This document shows positions 6,495 through 13,414 of a DNA stretch of 13,414 nt, piece after piece. The translations under genes and the position numbers were made by a program. Every line of letters begins with the position of its first letter. Positions within the stretch are counted from its first letter, which is position 1. Source of the stretch: Candidatus Pelearchaeum sp. (lineage in GTDB: Archaea; Thermoproteota; Nitrososphaeria_A; Caldarchaeales; Caldarchaeaceae). The notes beneath the pieces were generated by a model, which saw only the letters and a program-made list of their open reading frames with translations, ran no database searches and was not told the DNA's origin. The DNA lies in contig WAQC01000023.1 in assembly GCA_015520425.1 (NCBI GenBank), positions 1 through 13,414 on the forward strand. The letters run 5' to 3'.

Positions 6495-6523
6495 CAGGAT
6501 TGTTTGTTAAGTGTTCGTAGAGT

Positions 6524-7114
6524 ATGGCGGATAGAGCGGCTAACAATCTCATGGCTGATTATGATATTCCAAAACTCGTGGCGTGTAAATGGGTTATTGC
6601 TATCTTGTTTTCTCTAGCTGAACGGCCGCGTAGGTTTTCGGAGCTTAAAAGATTAATGAATCTCAACAGTAAAGTATTATCAGAAAAGCTTAGTTTAATG
6701 AGGAAACACGGCCTCATAGAGCGTGAGAATTATTACACCATCACAATAGACGGCAAACAAATTGTAGAAATCTTTAACCCATTACTTATTCGCGGAATTC
6801 CACCGCAAATTATAAGTGATGTTTTAAAATGTAAATGGATGACCCAAATATTGAAGTCCCTCTATAAAGAGAACCTGCTGGCTGGAGAACTGGCTTCCAA
6901 GCTTCATGCCATAAGATGGAAGGTTCTCTCTGAACGTATGAAAAAGCTAGTGCAGTACGGCTTGGTGGAGAGAATCGTATTAGATACCAGGCCAATTCGG
7001 GTTAGGTACAGCCTAACAGCGAGAGGAAGGGCTATAGCTCGCTGGATTATGATAAACGAATATATCTTACCTAAAAATAACAGCCACACACATATTACTA
7101 TACTTGGTGAATAA
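6524..7114 (+). CDS. Tandem HxlR-type winged-helix transcription regulator
   Basis: A 196-residue protein made of two HxlR-like winged helix-turn-helix domains in one chain. Domain 1 (about 12-86) has ACKWVIAILFSLAERPRRFSE, then LNSKVLSEKLSLMRKHGLIER. Domain 2 (about 95-176) repeats the plan: LKCKWMTQILKSL, ELASKLHAIRWKVLSERMKK, LVQYGLVER and a wing ending RVRYSLTARG. HxlR proteins are normally about 110 residues and bind DNA as dimers, so this one looks like a covalent pseudo-dimer. No ligand domain or redox Cys cluster is evident beyond the single Cys of each CKW motif. The DUF1648 membrane-protein gene follows after 2 bp, so the pair is one unit. It probably controls its own promoter through the 6459-6478 repeat and perhaps the divergent protoglobin; this is inference. 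Confidence 0.88.
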   Translation: MADRAANNLMADYDIPKLVACKWVIAILFSLAERPRRFSELKRLMNLNSKVLSEKLSLMRKHGLIERENYYTITIDGKQIVEIFNPLLIRGIPPQIISDVLKCKWMTQILKSLYKENLLAGELASKLHAIRWKVLSERMKKLVQYGLVERIVLDTRPIRVRYSLTARGRAIARWIMINEYILPKNNSHTHITILGE

Positions 7115-7116
7115 CC

Positions 7117-7668
7117 TTGGAACAACTAGTACCCCGTGCTCCTCTAATGACTGTTGGTAAGATTATGATTTCGCTAATAGCTATCGGGTTCGCCCTCATG
7201 TGGATTTTAGCGATTTACTGGTACCTCACACTACCCGATGAAATCCCTATACATTTTAACTTCGCTGGAGAAGCAACAACATACGGGAGAAAAGCTACAT
7301 TCATAATCCTACCAGCCTCACTAAGCGTAGCCCCAATAATCTTCCTAGTCATTACAAAGTACCGCTTTACACTATTGAATAAGTATCCATACCTCATAAA
7401 CATCCCAGCATTCTACGCCAATATCGGCAAGATACCCTACGAGAGACGCGGCGAGTGGATAAACAAGTATTTTGAGGCCGTGCTTACTCTGGGCGTTCTC
7501 ATGACAATATACTTCATCTTACTGGAGCTGGGAATATACCAAGGCACGTTAGAAGGAAGACTTCCAGGTTGGTTCATTCCCACAACACTGCTAATGCCAA
7601 TAGCGTTTATCGCCATCTTTATCTACCAAATGAAAGCACTATCTAAGAAACTTCAAAACTACATATAG
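7117..7668 (+). CDS. DUF1648 (SdpI-like) integral membrane protein
   Basis: A 183-residue membrane protein with about four transmembrane segments (roughly 13-35, 61-80, 118-140, 152-172). After the first segment comes the DUF1648 signature LPDEIPIHFNFAGEATTYGRKATF (41-64). This domain is found in SdpI-type proteins, which in Bacillus subtilis give immunity to the SdpC toxin and sequester the repressor SdpR. The start is TTG at 7117, supported by GGTGA (7106-7110) at 6-nt spacing and by the 2-bp gap to the regulator gene; ATG 7147 is a possible later start. Pairing with a winged-helix regulator gene is like the sdpR-sdpI arrangement, though the regulator family differs (HxlR-like, not ArsR). 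The family is fairly sure; the ligand or toxin is unknown. Confidence 0.82.
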   Translation: MEQLVPRAPLMTVGKIMISLIAIGFALMWILAIYWYLTLPDEIPIHFNFAGEATTYGRKATFIILPASLSVAPIIFLVITKYRFTLLNKYPYLINIPAFYANIGKIPYERRGEWINKYFEAVLTLGVLMTIYFILLELGIYQGTLEGRLPGWFIPTTLLMPIAFIAIFIYQMKALSKKLQNYI

Positions 7669-7840
7669 TAAGGCATATGATGTTAGTATCCTATTTGGAG
7701 CGGTTTTACGAATTGTGGCTGTTTAAGGATGTAACCACAAACAACCTACGCAAATGCCTTATCATCCACAGCCATCACTAGCTCTCTGCCTACTACAACA
7801 TATATAGCAGACGATTCCCAAAACCCCTTTTCTATTATAT
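7669..7840 (+). other. Gene-free stretch with inverted repeats, possible structured 3' UTR
   Basis: No convincing coding frame is seen here. TGGCTGT (7716-7722) plus GGATG (7727-7731) can pair with CATCC plus ACAGCCA (7763-7774), giving 12 base pairs broken by one 4-nt bulge. TAAGGCAT (7669-7676) can also pair with ATGCCTTA (7754-7761), in an order that would make a pseudoknot or an alternative fold. A T-rich run at 7824-7840 could be the terminator of the HxlR/DUF1648 transcript, which would place the fold in its 3' UTR. This is low-confidence and could be chance. Confidence 0.3.
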
Positions 7841-7912
7841 ACCAACATATTTAACTTAAATTCGTCAATAAAGGATAGAAGCTAGAGACATGGTAAACAT
7901 TTTTGGAAATCT

Positions 7913-7978
7913 AGTATGCAAATATATTTTAGGCTAAACAAGCATACTCTATTTCATACAATGCTATGAAGTTGTATG
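7913..7978. promoter_or_regulatory. Nested inverted repeats upstream of the ttr promoter
   Basis: AGTATGC (7913-7919) pairs with GCATACT (7942-7948). CATACAA (7955-7961) pairs with TTGTATG (7972-7978) across a 10-bp spacer, and TTCATA/TATGAA (7953-7958, 7965-7970) is nested within it. GTATGCA occurs twice in direct orientation exactly 60 bp apart (7914, 7974). The cluster ends about 13 bp before the TATA box of the tetrathionate reductase operon, so it is a likely activator or repressor region. The regulator is not identified; the DNA is A/T-rich, so short repeats are partly expected. Confidence 0.4.
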
Positions 7979-7991
7979 CAGTTTGACATGA

Positions 7992-8004
7992 TATATTAAA
8001 TTTT
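7992..8004 (+). promoter_or_regulatory. TATA box for the ttrBCA operon
   Basis: TATATTAAATTTT predicts transcription start near 8022, giving a leader of about 15 nt. GTGA at 8028-8031 could serve as a weak Shine-Dalgarno site 6 nt before ATG 8038. Confidence 0.55.
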
Positions 8005-8037
8005 AGTGTTTATTGTCTTCATCATGCGTGAAGAAAA

Positions 8038-8715
8038 ATGTCTAGTGATGATAATCAAATTAATAGACGTGAAGCGCTAGCATCGTTGTGCGGTGTCGGA
8101 ATATCTCTAGTTATAGCTACGCCTTTGTTTGAGAGAATTTCTGAAGAAGGTAGAGAGGCTGGCTCTAAGAGATGGGCCATGGTAATAGACGTCTCTAAAT
8201 GTTATGGTTGCTACGCTTGTCTAGCTGCCTGTGCAGCTGAGAATAATGTCCCGATAGGTGTTTTCAGGACTTGGATTGAACGCTATGTAAAGGCTGAGGG
8301 AGGTGTAGTTTTCGTCCCTAAGATGTGTAATCACTGTGAAGAGCCTTCATGCGTTGAGGTATGTCCAGTAAATGCAACATTCAAAGCGCCTAACGGAGAG
8401 GTCTTAGTAGATGATAACATCTGCATAGGATGTGGAGCATGCATTCAGAACTGTCCGTACGGAGCTAGGTTCTTCAATCCAATAAAAGGAGTTGCCGACA
8501 AATGCACCTTATGCAATCACAGGATATACGATGGTAAGCTACCTGCCTGCGTTGAAGCATGTCCAACAGGAGCTAGGGTCTTCGGAGATGTAAAGGACCC
8601 TAATAGCGAACTTTCAAAGCTCATTAAAGACAACTCAGTATCCAAGTGGAAGCCCTGGACCGGCAATAAGCCAATGGTGTTCTACATAGGATTGCCTGAG
8701 GAGGCTAATAGATAG
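8038..8715 (+). CDS. ttrB: Tetrathionate reductase iron-sulfur subunit TtrB
   Basis: A 225-residue electron-transfer subunit of the four-cluster ferredoxin family (DmsB/PsrB/TtrB). It binds four [4Fe-4S] clusters through C55-x2-C58-x2-C61-x3-C65, C97-x2-C100-x4-C105-x3-C109, C129-x2-C132-x2-C135-x3-C139 and C156-x2-C159-x11-C171-x3-C175; all sixteen Cys are present. The N-terminus carries a twin-arginine motif (NRREALASL, Arg10-Arg11) and a hydrophobic stretch to about residue 31. It should therefore be exported by Tat, as is known for TtrB but not for most DmsB-type subunits. It passes electrons from the membrane subunit to the catalytic subunit on the outer face. First gene of a B-C-A operon, the order of Salmonella ttrBCA. 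The next gene follows after 12 bp. The specific Ttr name rests mainly on the third gene. Confidence 0.85.
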   Translation: MSSDDNQINRREALASLCGVGISLVIATPLFERISEEGREAGSKRWAMVIDVSKCYGCYACLAACAAENNVPIGVFRTWIERYVKAEGGVVFVPKMCNHCEEPSCVEVCPVNATFKAPNGEVLVDDNICIGCGACIQNCPYGARFFNPIKGVADKCTLCNHRIYDGKLPACVEACPTGARVFGDVKDPNSELSKLIKDNSVSKWKPWTGNKPMVFYIGLPEEANR

Positions 8716-8727
8716 GGGTGAAGGGAT

Positions 8728-9906
8728 ATGGTGGAGCAGTTCATATATCCGAATGAAATGGCCCAACCAGTTATATGGGGTGTGCTGATAGCTATCTACC
8801 CATACATAACAGGTCTAGTAGCAGGTTCGTTCATAGTCAGTTCGCTAGCCTACGCACTCGGCAAAACTAACTACAAGAAGGTAGCTGGAATAGCTGTATT
8901 ACTCTCGTTTACCCTGCTTCTAATAGCGCCTCTCCCGCTTATCGCAGACTTGAAACAACCTGATAGAGCGTGGGAGATATTCACCAGACCGCATCTGGTA
9001 CCAACGTCTGCGTATCCCAACATCTCGCCAATGGCCGTATTCGGTTATCTGCTAATAGGCTACATAATCTTAATGGCCATTGAGATAATCTTCCTCTGGA
9101 GAGCAGACCTAGTTGAGAAGGCTAAGAATGGTGGAAGATTCAGATGGTTGTATAGAGCGCTTGCACTTGGAGCTAAAGAAGTTTCTGATACTATGCTTAG
9201 GCGCGACAAAAAGATAGTTGCTGTTCTTGCACTGATAGGAATACCTCTGGCAGCTATATTCCACGGATATGTCGGTTTCCTGTTTGGCAGCGTTAAAGCC
9301 AGAATTCTATGGGCAACACCATTCATGGCAGTTGACTTCCTAGTCTCGGCTATAGTATCAGGTATAGCGCTGCTGATAGTCATCTACTATGCCTTCGCGT
9401 CATACGCTAAAAAGCTTGACAAGAATATCATTTATGGCCTAGCAGGACTACTGGCCTGGACCTTACTTATTGACTTAGCCCTGAAGGGAACCGATGAACT
9501 CTATAGAACATACCACAGAACAGCAAGCTGGCCCTATCTACATGCATTAAAGTTTGATGTAATGGTCGCAACGGGTCTTATTGAATTCATAATAGGTGGC
9601 GCCATACCTCTAGTTCTACTTCTAATACCCCAGTTGAGGAGAAGTACACCAGTGGTTCTTCTATCCTCTTTCCTAGCTCTCCTAGGTGTGTTGGCATATA
9701 GGTGGAATATGGTTATAGGCGGTCAGATAATATCAAGAACGGAGCAGGGCCTGTTGTGGTATGCCATGCCAATATTTGGAAAGGAGGGGCTCATCGCATC
9801 GCTGGGAATTTTTGCAGCAGGGGTCTTAATATTCACGGTGCTTTCTTGGATTTTCCCCTGGGATGGTAAGTATGCTACTGGTGAGATGGGAGGTGAAGGT
9901 AAATGA
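8728..9906 (+). CDS. ttrC: Tetrathionate reductase membrane subunit TtrC (NrfD family)
   Basis: A 392-residue integral membrane protein of the NrfD/PsrC/TtrC family, which oxidises quinol and hands electrons to the four-cluster ferredoxin subunit. About nine transmembrane segments can be read (roughly 17-42, 52-74, 101-124, 162-182, 197-223, 233-251, 273-300, 307-325, 352-376). Family-like features are VIWGVLIAIYPYITGLVAGSF at the N-terminus, the LIADLKQPDRAWEIFTRPH loop (72-89), and AIFHGYVGFLFGSVKARILW (176-195). It has no haem-binding CxxCH motif. The start at ATG 8728 is backed by GGGGTGA (8715-8721). Its stop codon overlaps the start of the next gene (ATGA), showing tight coupling. Family assignment is firm; quinone type and exact electron partner are inferred. 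Confidence 0.85.
   Translation: MVEQFIYPNEMAQPVIWGVLIAIYPYITGLVAGSFIVSSLAYALGKTNYKKVAGIAVLLSFTLLLIAPLPLIADLKQPDRAWEIFTRPHLVPTSAYPNISPMAVFGYLLIGYIILMAIEIIFLWRADLVEKAKNGGRFRWLYRALALGAKEVSDTMLRRDKKIVAVLALIGIPLAAIFHGYVGFLFGSVKARILWATPFMAVDFLVSAIVSGIALLIVIYYAFASYAKKLDKNIIYGLAGLLAWTLLIDLALKGTDELYRTYHRTASWPYLHALKFDVMVATGLIEFIIGGAIPLVLLLIPQLRRSTPVVLLSSFLALLGVLAYRWNMVIGGQIISRTEQGLLWYAMPIFGKEGLIASLGIFAAGVLIFTVLSWIFPWDGKYATGEMGGEGK
9889..9896 (+). promoter_or_regulatory. Shine-Dalgarno site for ttrA
   Basis: GGAGGTGA, a full match, lies inside the 3' end of ttrC 6 nt before ATG 9903. Together with the ATGA overlap it fixes the ttrA start and shows coupled translation. Confidence 0.7.
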
Positions 9907-12900
9907 GTAGTCGGAGGAATGCGCTAAAGGGTATAGTTACGATTGCTTCGTTAGGAGCATTTCTAGCAGGCTATTATCCAACGATAGAGCAGATATTCAA
10001 ACCCAAACGCCAGTTATACCTTCCCGACCCTCAGAAAGGAGCTAATGTAAGATACGTCAACTCAGTCTGCCTAGGCTGCAACGTAAGATGTGGAATAAGA
10101 GTCCGTGTAGTAGACCACAACGGAGTTGAGGTAATAGACAGAATTGAAGGAAACCCATACCACCCATACAACAGAGCAGTGTCATATGATAAGCAGGTTA
10201 GAAGATACACGCAGCTGGATTACAGAACACCCGTCAGCGATGCACTGGACAGGTGGCATGGTACGCTGTGTGCAAGAGGCCAGGATGGAATCCACTACGT
10301 ATACGACCCATATAGAGTGGTTAAACCTTTGAAGAGAGCAGGCCCGCGTGGAAGCGGTAAGTGGAAAGTAATTTCATGGGATCAGCTGATAAGAGAGGTC
10401 GTTGAAGGGGGTGTGATAGAGGAGACGGGCGAGAGGCTGCCTGGTCTTAAAGACTTCTTCGTATACGGCAAGCTTAAACAAGCTGGAGTGGAAGACCCCA
10501 ATGCAGTTCTCTCGGAGATTAAGAAAGACGTAGGGGAGATAATGTCTAAGGCCGAGGACAAGAACGTTGGCTATGACGAGCTAGTAGCAGCTATTGAGGA
10601 GTTTAAGTCCAAATGGTCGTCAAGACTAGGCCAGCTAGGCCTAAGCCTTGAAGACGTTCTCATAGACCCCAACAGGCCAGACCTAGGCTTCCTAGCCAAC
10701 AAAATCGTCTTTTACAGAGGGAGAGGCCAGGGACATGCTGACTACTTCTACAAACGCTGGGTCTATGCTATGGGAAGCGTGAACATGCTACGTCACACAT
10801 CGGCATGCCAGCTGGGATACTACGCTGGAAACAAACTATGGGCAGGATACCACGACATAAACGCCGACGTAATGGGGGCTAAGGTAGTGATAATGGCGGG
10901 CGTTAGCATGGGGCGGCAGCATCCTGGAGCAACTGGACAGGGGCTACTGATAGAGAGAGCAGTAGAAGGAGATGTTAAGATCTACTACGTAAACCCAACA
11001 GCCCCCAGAACCATGGGCACTAGAGGAACTATGAGGTGGGTTCCGATAAAGCCCAGCGAGGACGGAGCCCTAGCGATGGGTATGGTTAGGTGGATTATTG
11101 AGAACAACAGATTTGACAGAGAGTTCCTCTCAATAACCAACCCTGAGGCAGCTAAAAAGATAAGAGGATACCCAGTCCACACCAATGCTACTTGGCTTGT
11201 GATATTTGAGAAAGAGCATCCAAGATTTGGGGAGTTCGTCAAAGCATCTGATATAGGGGTTGAAGATTCTGATAAACCCGTCGTTTCTGCCAATGGCTCA
11301 CTAACCCTCTACGATGCAGTTGAGAAGGCAGACATAGAGTTCAGCGGAAGGATTAGACTAGTCTCTGGAGAGGCGGTGCTTGTTAAGACACCATTCACTA
11401 TACTAAAGGAAGAGGCTTTCAGCAGGACGCTAGAGGAATGGTCGTCAATATGTGGTGTGCCTGTTGAGACGATGATAGAGATGGCTAGGGACTTCACCGA
11501 CGCAGCACCACACGCATCAACTTACATACACAGAGGCATAGGCATGCATCCCAATGGTGAATACTCTGTATGGGCTTTCAGAACTCTTGATATATTGATA
11601 GGAAACCTGAACAGGAAAGGCGGCTTAATGGCCAGAGCCTCGCACACAAAGTACAACGACTACCTATACAATACAGGATATAAAAAGCACTTCGGCGAAC
11701 CACCTCACTTTGGTCCACCGATAGACAGACACAAATACGCATATGAAAAGACACTAGAGTACTGGCTTAAGGTAAAGAAGGGAGAGAATCCCTATCCGGC
11801 AAAGAGACCATGGTATCCACTAACCCCAGAGGAGAGCTACACAGAGTTCTTCGCAGGAGTCGCTGAGAGCTATCCATACAGCATAGGAGCTTTACTCATG
11901 TACTACGCCAACCCCGTTCTCTCAGCAAACTACGGGCTCAAGTTCATAGAGGTTCTGAAGGACACGGAGAAGCTTCCGCTCTTCATAGCGATAACCACAA
12001 CCATAAACGAGACCTTCATGTACGCCGACTACATAGTGCCCGATACAACATACCTAGAGACAGGAACCCTAGGGATGCAATATCTCTACGCAACAAGCGG
12101 CGGAGGCACGCTAAACGAGGGGTGGAGGTCACCAGTAATAATGCCCATGACGGAATACATAGGGAAATGCCCCAACGGTCATGATAGATGGGCCAGCATG
12201 TGGGAATTCCTAATAGATGTGGCAAAAGCTCTAGGAGCTCCAGGATACGGTGAGAAGGGCATACCTGGAGTAGCTGAGAAGTATAAGGGGCAATGGTTCC
12301 CACTCAACTGCCTCTGGGAGTATATAATGAGGGTATATGCTAATGGGGCGATAGATGCTAAGGACCGTGGGTTAATACCTGAAGAAGTCCCGACATCAGA
12401 GATTGCTTTCGTTGAGCGGAATTACCCCATAGCTAAGTTTAAGGACATCTTGCCTGAAGATGAATGGAGATATGTAGCATATGGTCTAGCTAGAGGAGGA
12501 GTATTTACAAAGTATGAGGCATCATTTGACGAACGAGGATACTCAAAACGGAAGCCCTTTGGCGATGGGATAGCGCGACTTTGGAACGAAAAACTAGCTA
12601 AGACCCACAACAGCATAACGGGTGAGAAATTCTACGGTGGGCCGAAATACATACCAGCAGCAACTTACGCTCCTCTAGGTGGAAAAGGAGGAATATCCCC
12701 AGCAGGCACACGCCTGAGGGAAATATGGCCAGCTAGGGAATGGCCTCTAACGCTAGTCTATTTAACAGGGCCTCTGCTGACAAAGCATAGGAGCCTATTC
12801 TACTACTGGATAAGACAAGTCCTACCCGAAAACTTCGTACTAGTAAATCCGAGAGACGCTGAAAAAGCAGGAATAAAGAACATGGAGGTCATTGAAATTG

Positions 12901-13367
12901 AAACACCCTATGGGGTTATAGAGGCGCTGGCGGTTGTGGAGTCCACGGTGGTTGAGGGAGCTATAGCAATACCCTATGGCCTTGGAAGATGGTCAGATAC
13001 CGTAATTAAGAAACCAAAATACGTGAAAAACCTGAAAGATCAAGCAATCAAGAAAGTAGTTGAAGAGATTCCAGATGAAGTTAGTATACCTGAAGAGGCC
13101 GTTAACCCGCTCAAAGAGCTTCCAACGCTAGTTAAACGGTTGCTCTTCACCAAGAGTCCAGCAGACTATTACACAACAGGGCTTAAACCAGACGAATGGC
13201 GCTTCAATGGAGTAACACCCAACGTCATACAAGCAGCCGACCCATCACTAGGAGACTGGCCGCTACTAAGCTGGATAGGAGCAGCGCAGGCATATTTCAT
13301 AACACCAGCGAAGATAAGGCCGACGGGCAAGACAAAGAAATTAGAAGTTCCGCAGGTAATCTGGTAA
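9903..13367 (+). CDS. ttrA: Tetrathionate reductase catalytic molybdopterin subunit TtrA
   Basis: A 1154-residue catalytic subunit of the DMSO reductase family with bis-molybdopterin guanine dinucleotide (Mo or W). It would reduce tetrathionate to thiosulfate outside the cell. A Tat signal opens the protein (SRRNALKG, Arg4-Arg5, then a hydrophobic stretch to about 24). One [4Fe-4S] site is C56-x2-C59-x3-C63-x59-C123 (CARGQ). Cys302 in HTSACQLG is the predicted metal ligand, as in TtrA, ArrA and PsrA. Several blocks match my memory of Salmonella TtrA: GSGKWKVISWDQ, YPAKRPWYP, LPLFIAI...NET...ADYIVPDT, LARGGVF, and SITGEKFYGGPKY. It is longer than the roughly 1020-residue Salmonella enzyme, with a charged, apparently helical insertion at about 183-261. 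Starts overlap ttrC by 4 bp. A related arsenate or other sulfur-oxyanion substrate cannot be excluded. Confidence 0.88.
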   Translation: MSSRRNALKGIVTIASLGAFLAGYYPTIEQIFKPKRQLYLPDPQKGANVRYVNSVCLGCNVRCGIRVRVVDHNGVEVIDRIEGNPYHPYNRAVSYDKQVRRYTQLDYRTPVSDALDRWHGTLCARGQDGIHYVYDPYRVVKPLKRAGPRGSGKWKVISWDQLIREVVEGGVIEETGERLPGLKDFFVYGKLKQAGVEDPNAVLSEIKKDVGEIMSKAEDKNVGYDELVAAIEEFKSKWSSRLGQLGLSLEDVLIDPNRPDLGFLANKIVFYRGRGQGHADYFYKRWVYAMGSVNMLRHTSACQLGYYAGNKLWAGYHDINADVMGAKVVIMAGVSMGRQHPGATGQGLLIERAVEGDVKIYYVNPTAPRTMGTRGTMRWVPIKPSEDGALAMGMVRWIIENNRFDREFLSITNPEAAKKIRGYPVHTNATWLVIFEKEHPRFGEFVKASDIGVEDSDKPVVSANGSLTLYDAVEKADIEFSGRIRLVSGEAVLVKTPFTILKEEAFSRTLEEWSSICGVPVETMIEMARDFTDAAPHASTYIHRGIGMHPNGEYSVWAFRTLDILIGNLNRKGGLMARASHTKYNDYLYNTGYKKHFGEPPHFGPPIDRHKYAYEKTLEYWLKVKKGENPYPAKRPWYPLTPEESYTEFFAGVAESYPYSIGALLMYYANPVLSANYGLKFIEVLKDTEKLPLFIAITTTINETFMYADYIVPDTTYLETGTLGMQYLYATSGGGTLNEGWRSPVIMPMTEYIGKCPNGHDRWASMWEFLIDVAKALGAPGYGEKGIPGVAEKYKGQWFPLNCLWEYIMRVYANGAIDAKDRGLIPEEVPTSEIAFVERNYPIAKFKDILPEDEWRYVAYGLARGGVFTKYEASFDERGYSKRKPFGDGIARLWNEKLAKTHNSITGEKFYGGPKYIPAATYAPLGGKGGISPAGTRLREIWPAREWPLTLVYLTGPLLTKHRSLFYYWIRQVLPENFVLVNPRDAEKAGIKNMEVIEIETPYGVIEALAVVESTVVEGAIAIPYGLGRWSDTVIKKPKYVKNLKDQAIKKVVEEIPDEVSIPEEAVNPLKELPTLVKRLLFTKSPADYYTTGLKPDEWRFNGVTPNVIQAADPSLGDWPLLSWIGAAQAYFITPAKIRPTGKTKKLEVPQVIW

Positions 13368-13368
13368 A

Positions 13369-13400
13369 TTCTTCTTTATATTTTATTTCATCCTAAATTT
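13369..13400 (+). terminator. T-rich terminator after ttrA
   Basis: Directly after the ttrA stop codon come T-rich runs (TTCTTCTTTATATTTTATTTC and AAATTTTT) without a clear hairpin, typical of archaeal U-tract termination. The rest of the window to 13414 is A/T-rich and shows no gene. Confidence 0.55.
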
Positions 13401-13414
13401 TTAAGATAATAATA

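Noticed and set aside
7669..7800. C/D box RNA suggested by ATGATGT near 7677
   Set aside because: No matching CTGA D box at suitable spacing was found downstream, and no paired terminal stem brings the ends together.
8024..8080. Short frame starting at ATG 8024 overlapping the ttrB start
   Set aside because: Only 18 codons, out of frame with ttrB, with no family signal; ATG 8038 leads straight into the Tat signal of TtrB.
9060..9383. 107-codon frame on the - strand within ttrC
   Set aside because: Antisense shadow of the transmembrane-rich ttrC coding sequence; no start signals or family features.
1..13414. CRISPR array, tRNA, rRNA or insertion sequence
   Set aside because: No regularly spaced direct repeats, cloverleaf-like segments, rRNA-like blocks, transposase genes or long terminal inverted repeats were seen on reading both strands.

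Overview
The window looks like chromosomal DNA of a thermophilic archaeon, most likely a member of the Thermoproteota (Crenarchaeota). The evidence is A/T-rich TATA boxes about 26 bp upstream of start codons (leaderless or near-leaderless transcripts), GGAGGTGA-type Shine-Dalgarno sites only at internal operon genes, frequent ATA and AGA/AGG codons, a protoglobin of the Aeropyrum/Methanosarcina type, archaeal thiolase/DUF35 genes and T-rich terminators. I cannot name the genus.

Left part (1-5769, + strand): a CoA-ester catabolism region. It holds the C-terminal two thirds of an acyl-CoA dehydrogenase (cut by the window edge), a molybdenum hydroxylase large subunit of the xanthine dehydrogenase family, and a tight three-gene unit of a thiolase-fold protein, a DUF35 zinc-ribbon/OB-fold partner and a crotonase. 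The thiolase-fold protein has lost the thiolase Cys and His catalytic residues and resembles the Ltp2-type lipid-transfer/aldolase branch. The crotonase keeps both catalytic Glu residues but lacks the Gly-Gly-Gly of the oxyanion hole.

Middle part (5808-8037): a protoglobin on the - strand diverges from a two-gene unit encoding a tandem HxlR-type winged-helix regulator and a DUF1648 (SdpI-like) membrane protein. A perfect 7-bp inverted repeat lies between the two promoters and is a good operator candidate. A 369-bp gene-free stretch follows. Its first part has RNA-folding potential and its second part holds nested palindromes directly upstream of the next promoter.

Right part (8038-13367, + strand): a tetrathionate reductase operon in the order B-C-A, as in the Salmonella ttrBCA operon. 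It encodes a Tat-exported four-cluster ferredoxin subunit, an NrfD-like quinol-oxidising membrane subunit, and a 1154-residue Tat-exported molybdopterin catalytic subunit. No two-component regulator and no dedicated chaperone gene is seen.

Together the genes suggest an organism that oxidises an organic acid or a ring/side-chain CoA ester and can pass electrons through quinones to tetrathionate or a related sulfur oxyanion, with a haem gas-binding protein and a membrane-linked regulator between the two blocks. The functional link between the blocks is inference; each family assignment is well supported except for the exact substrates.
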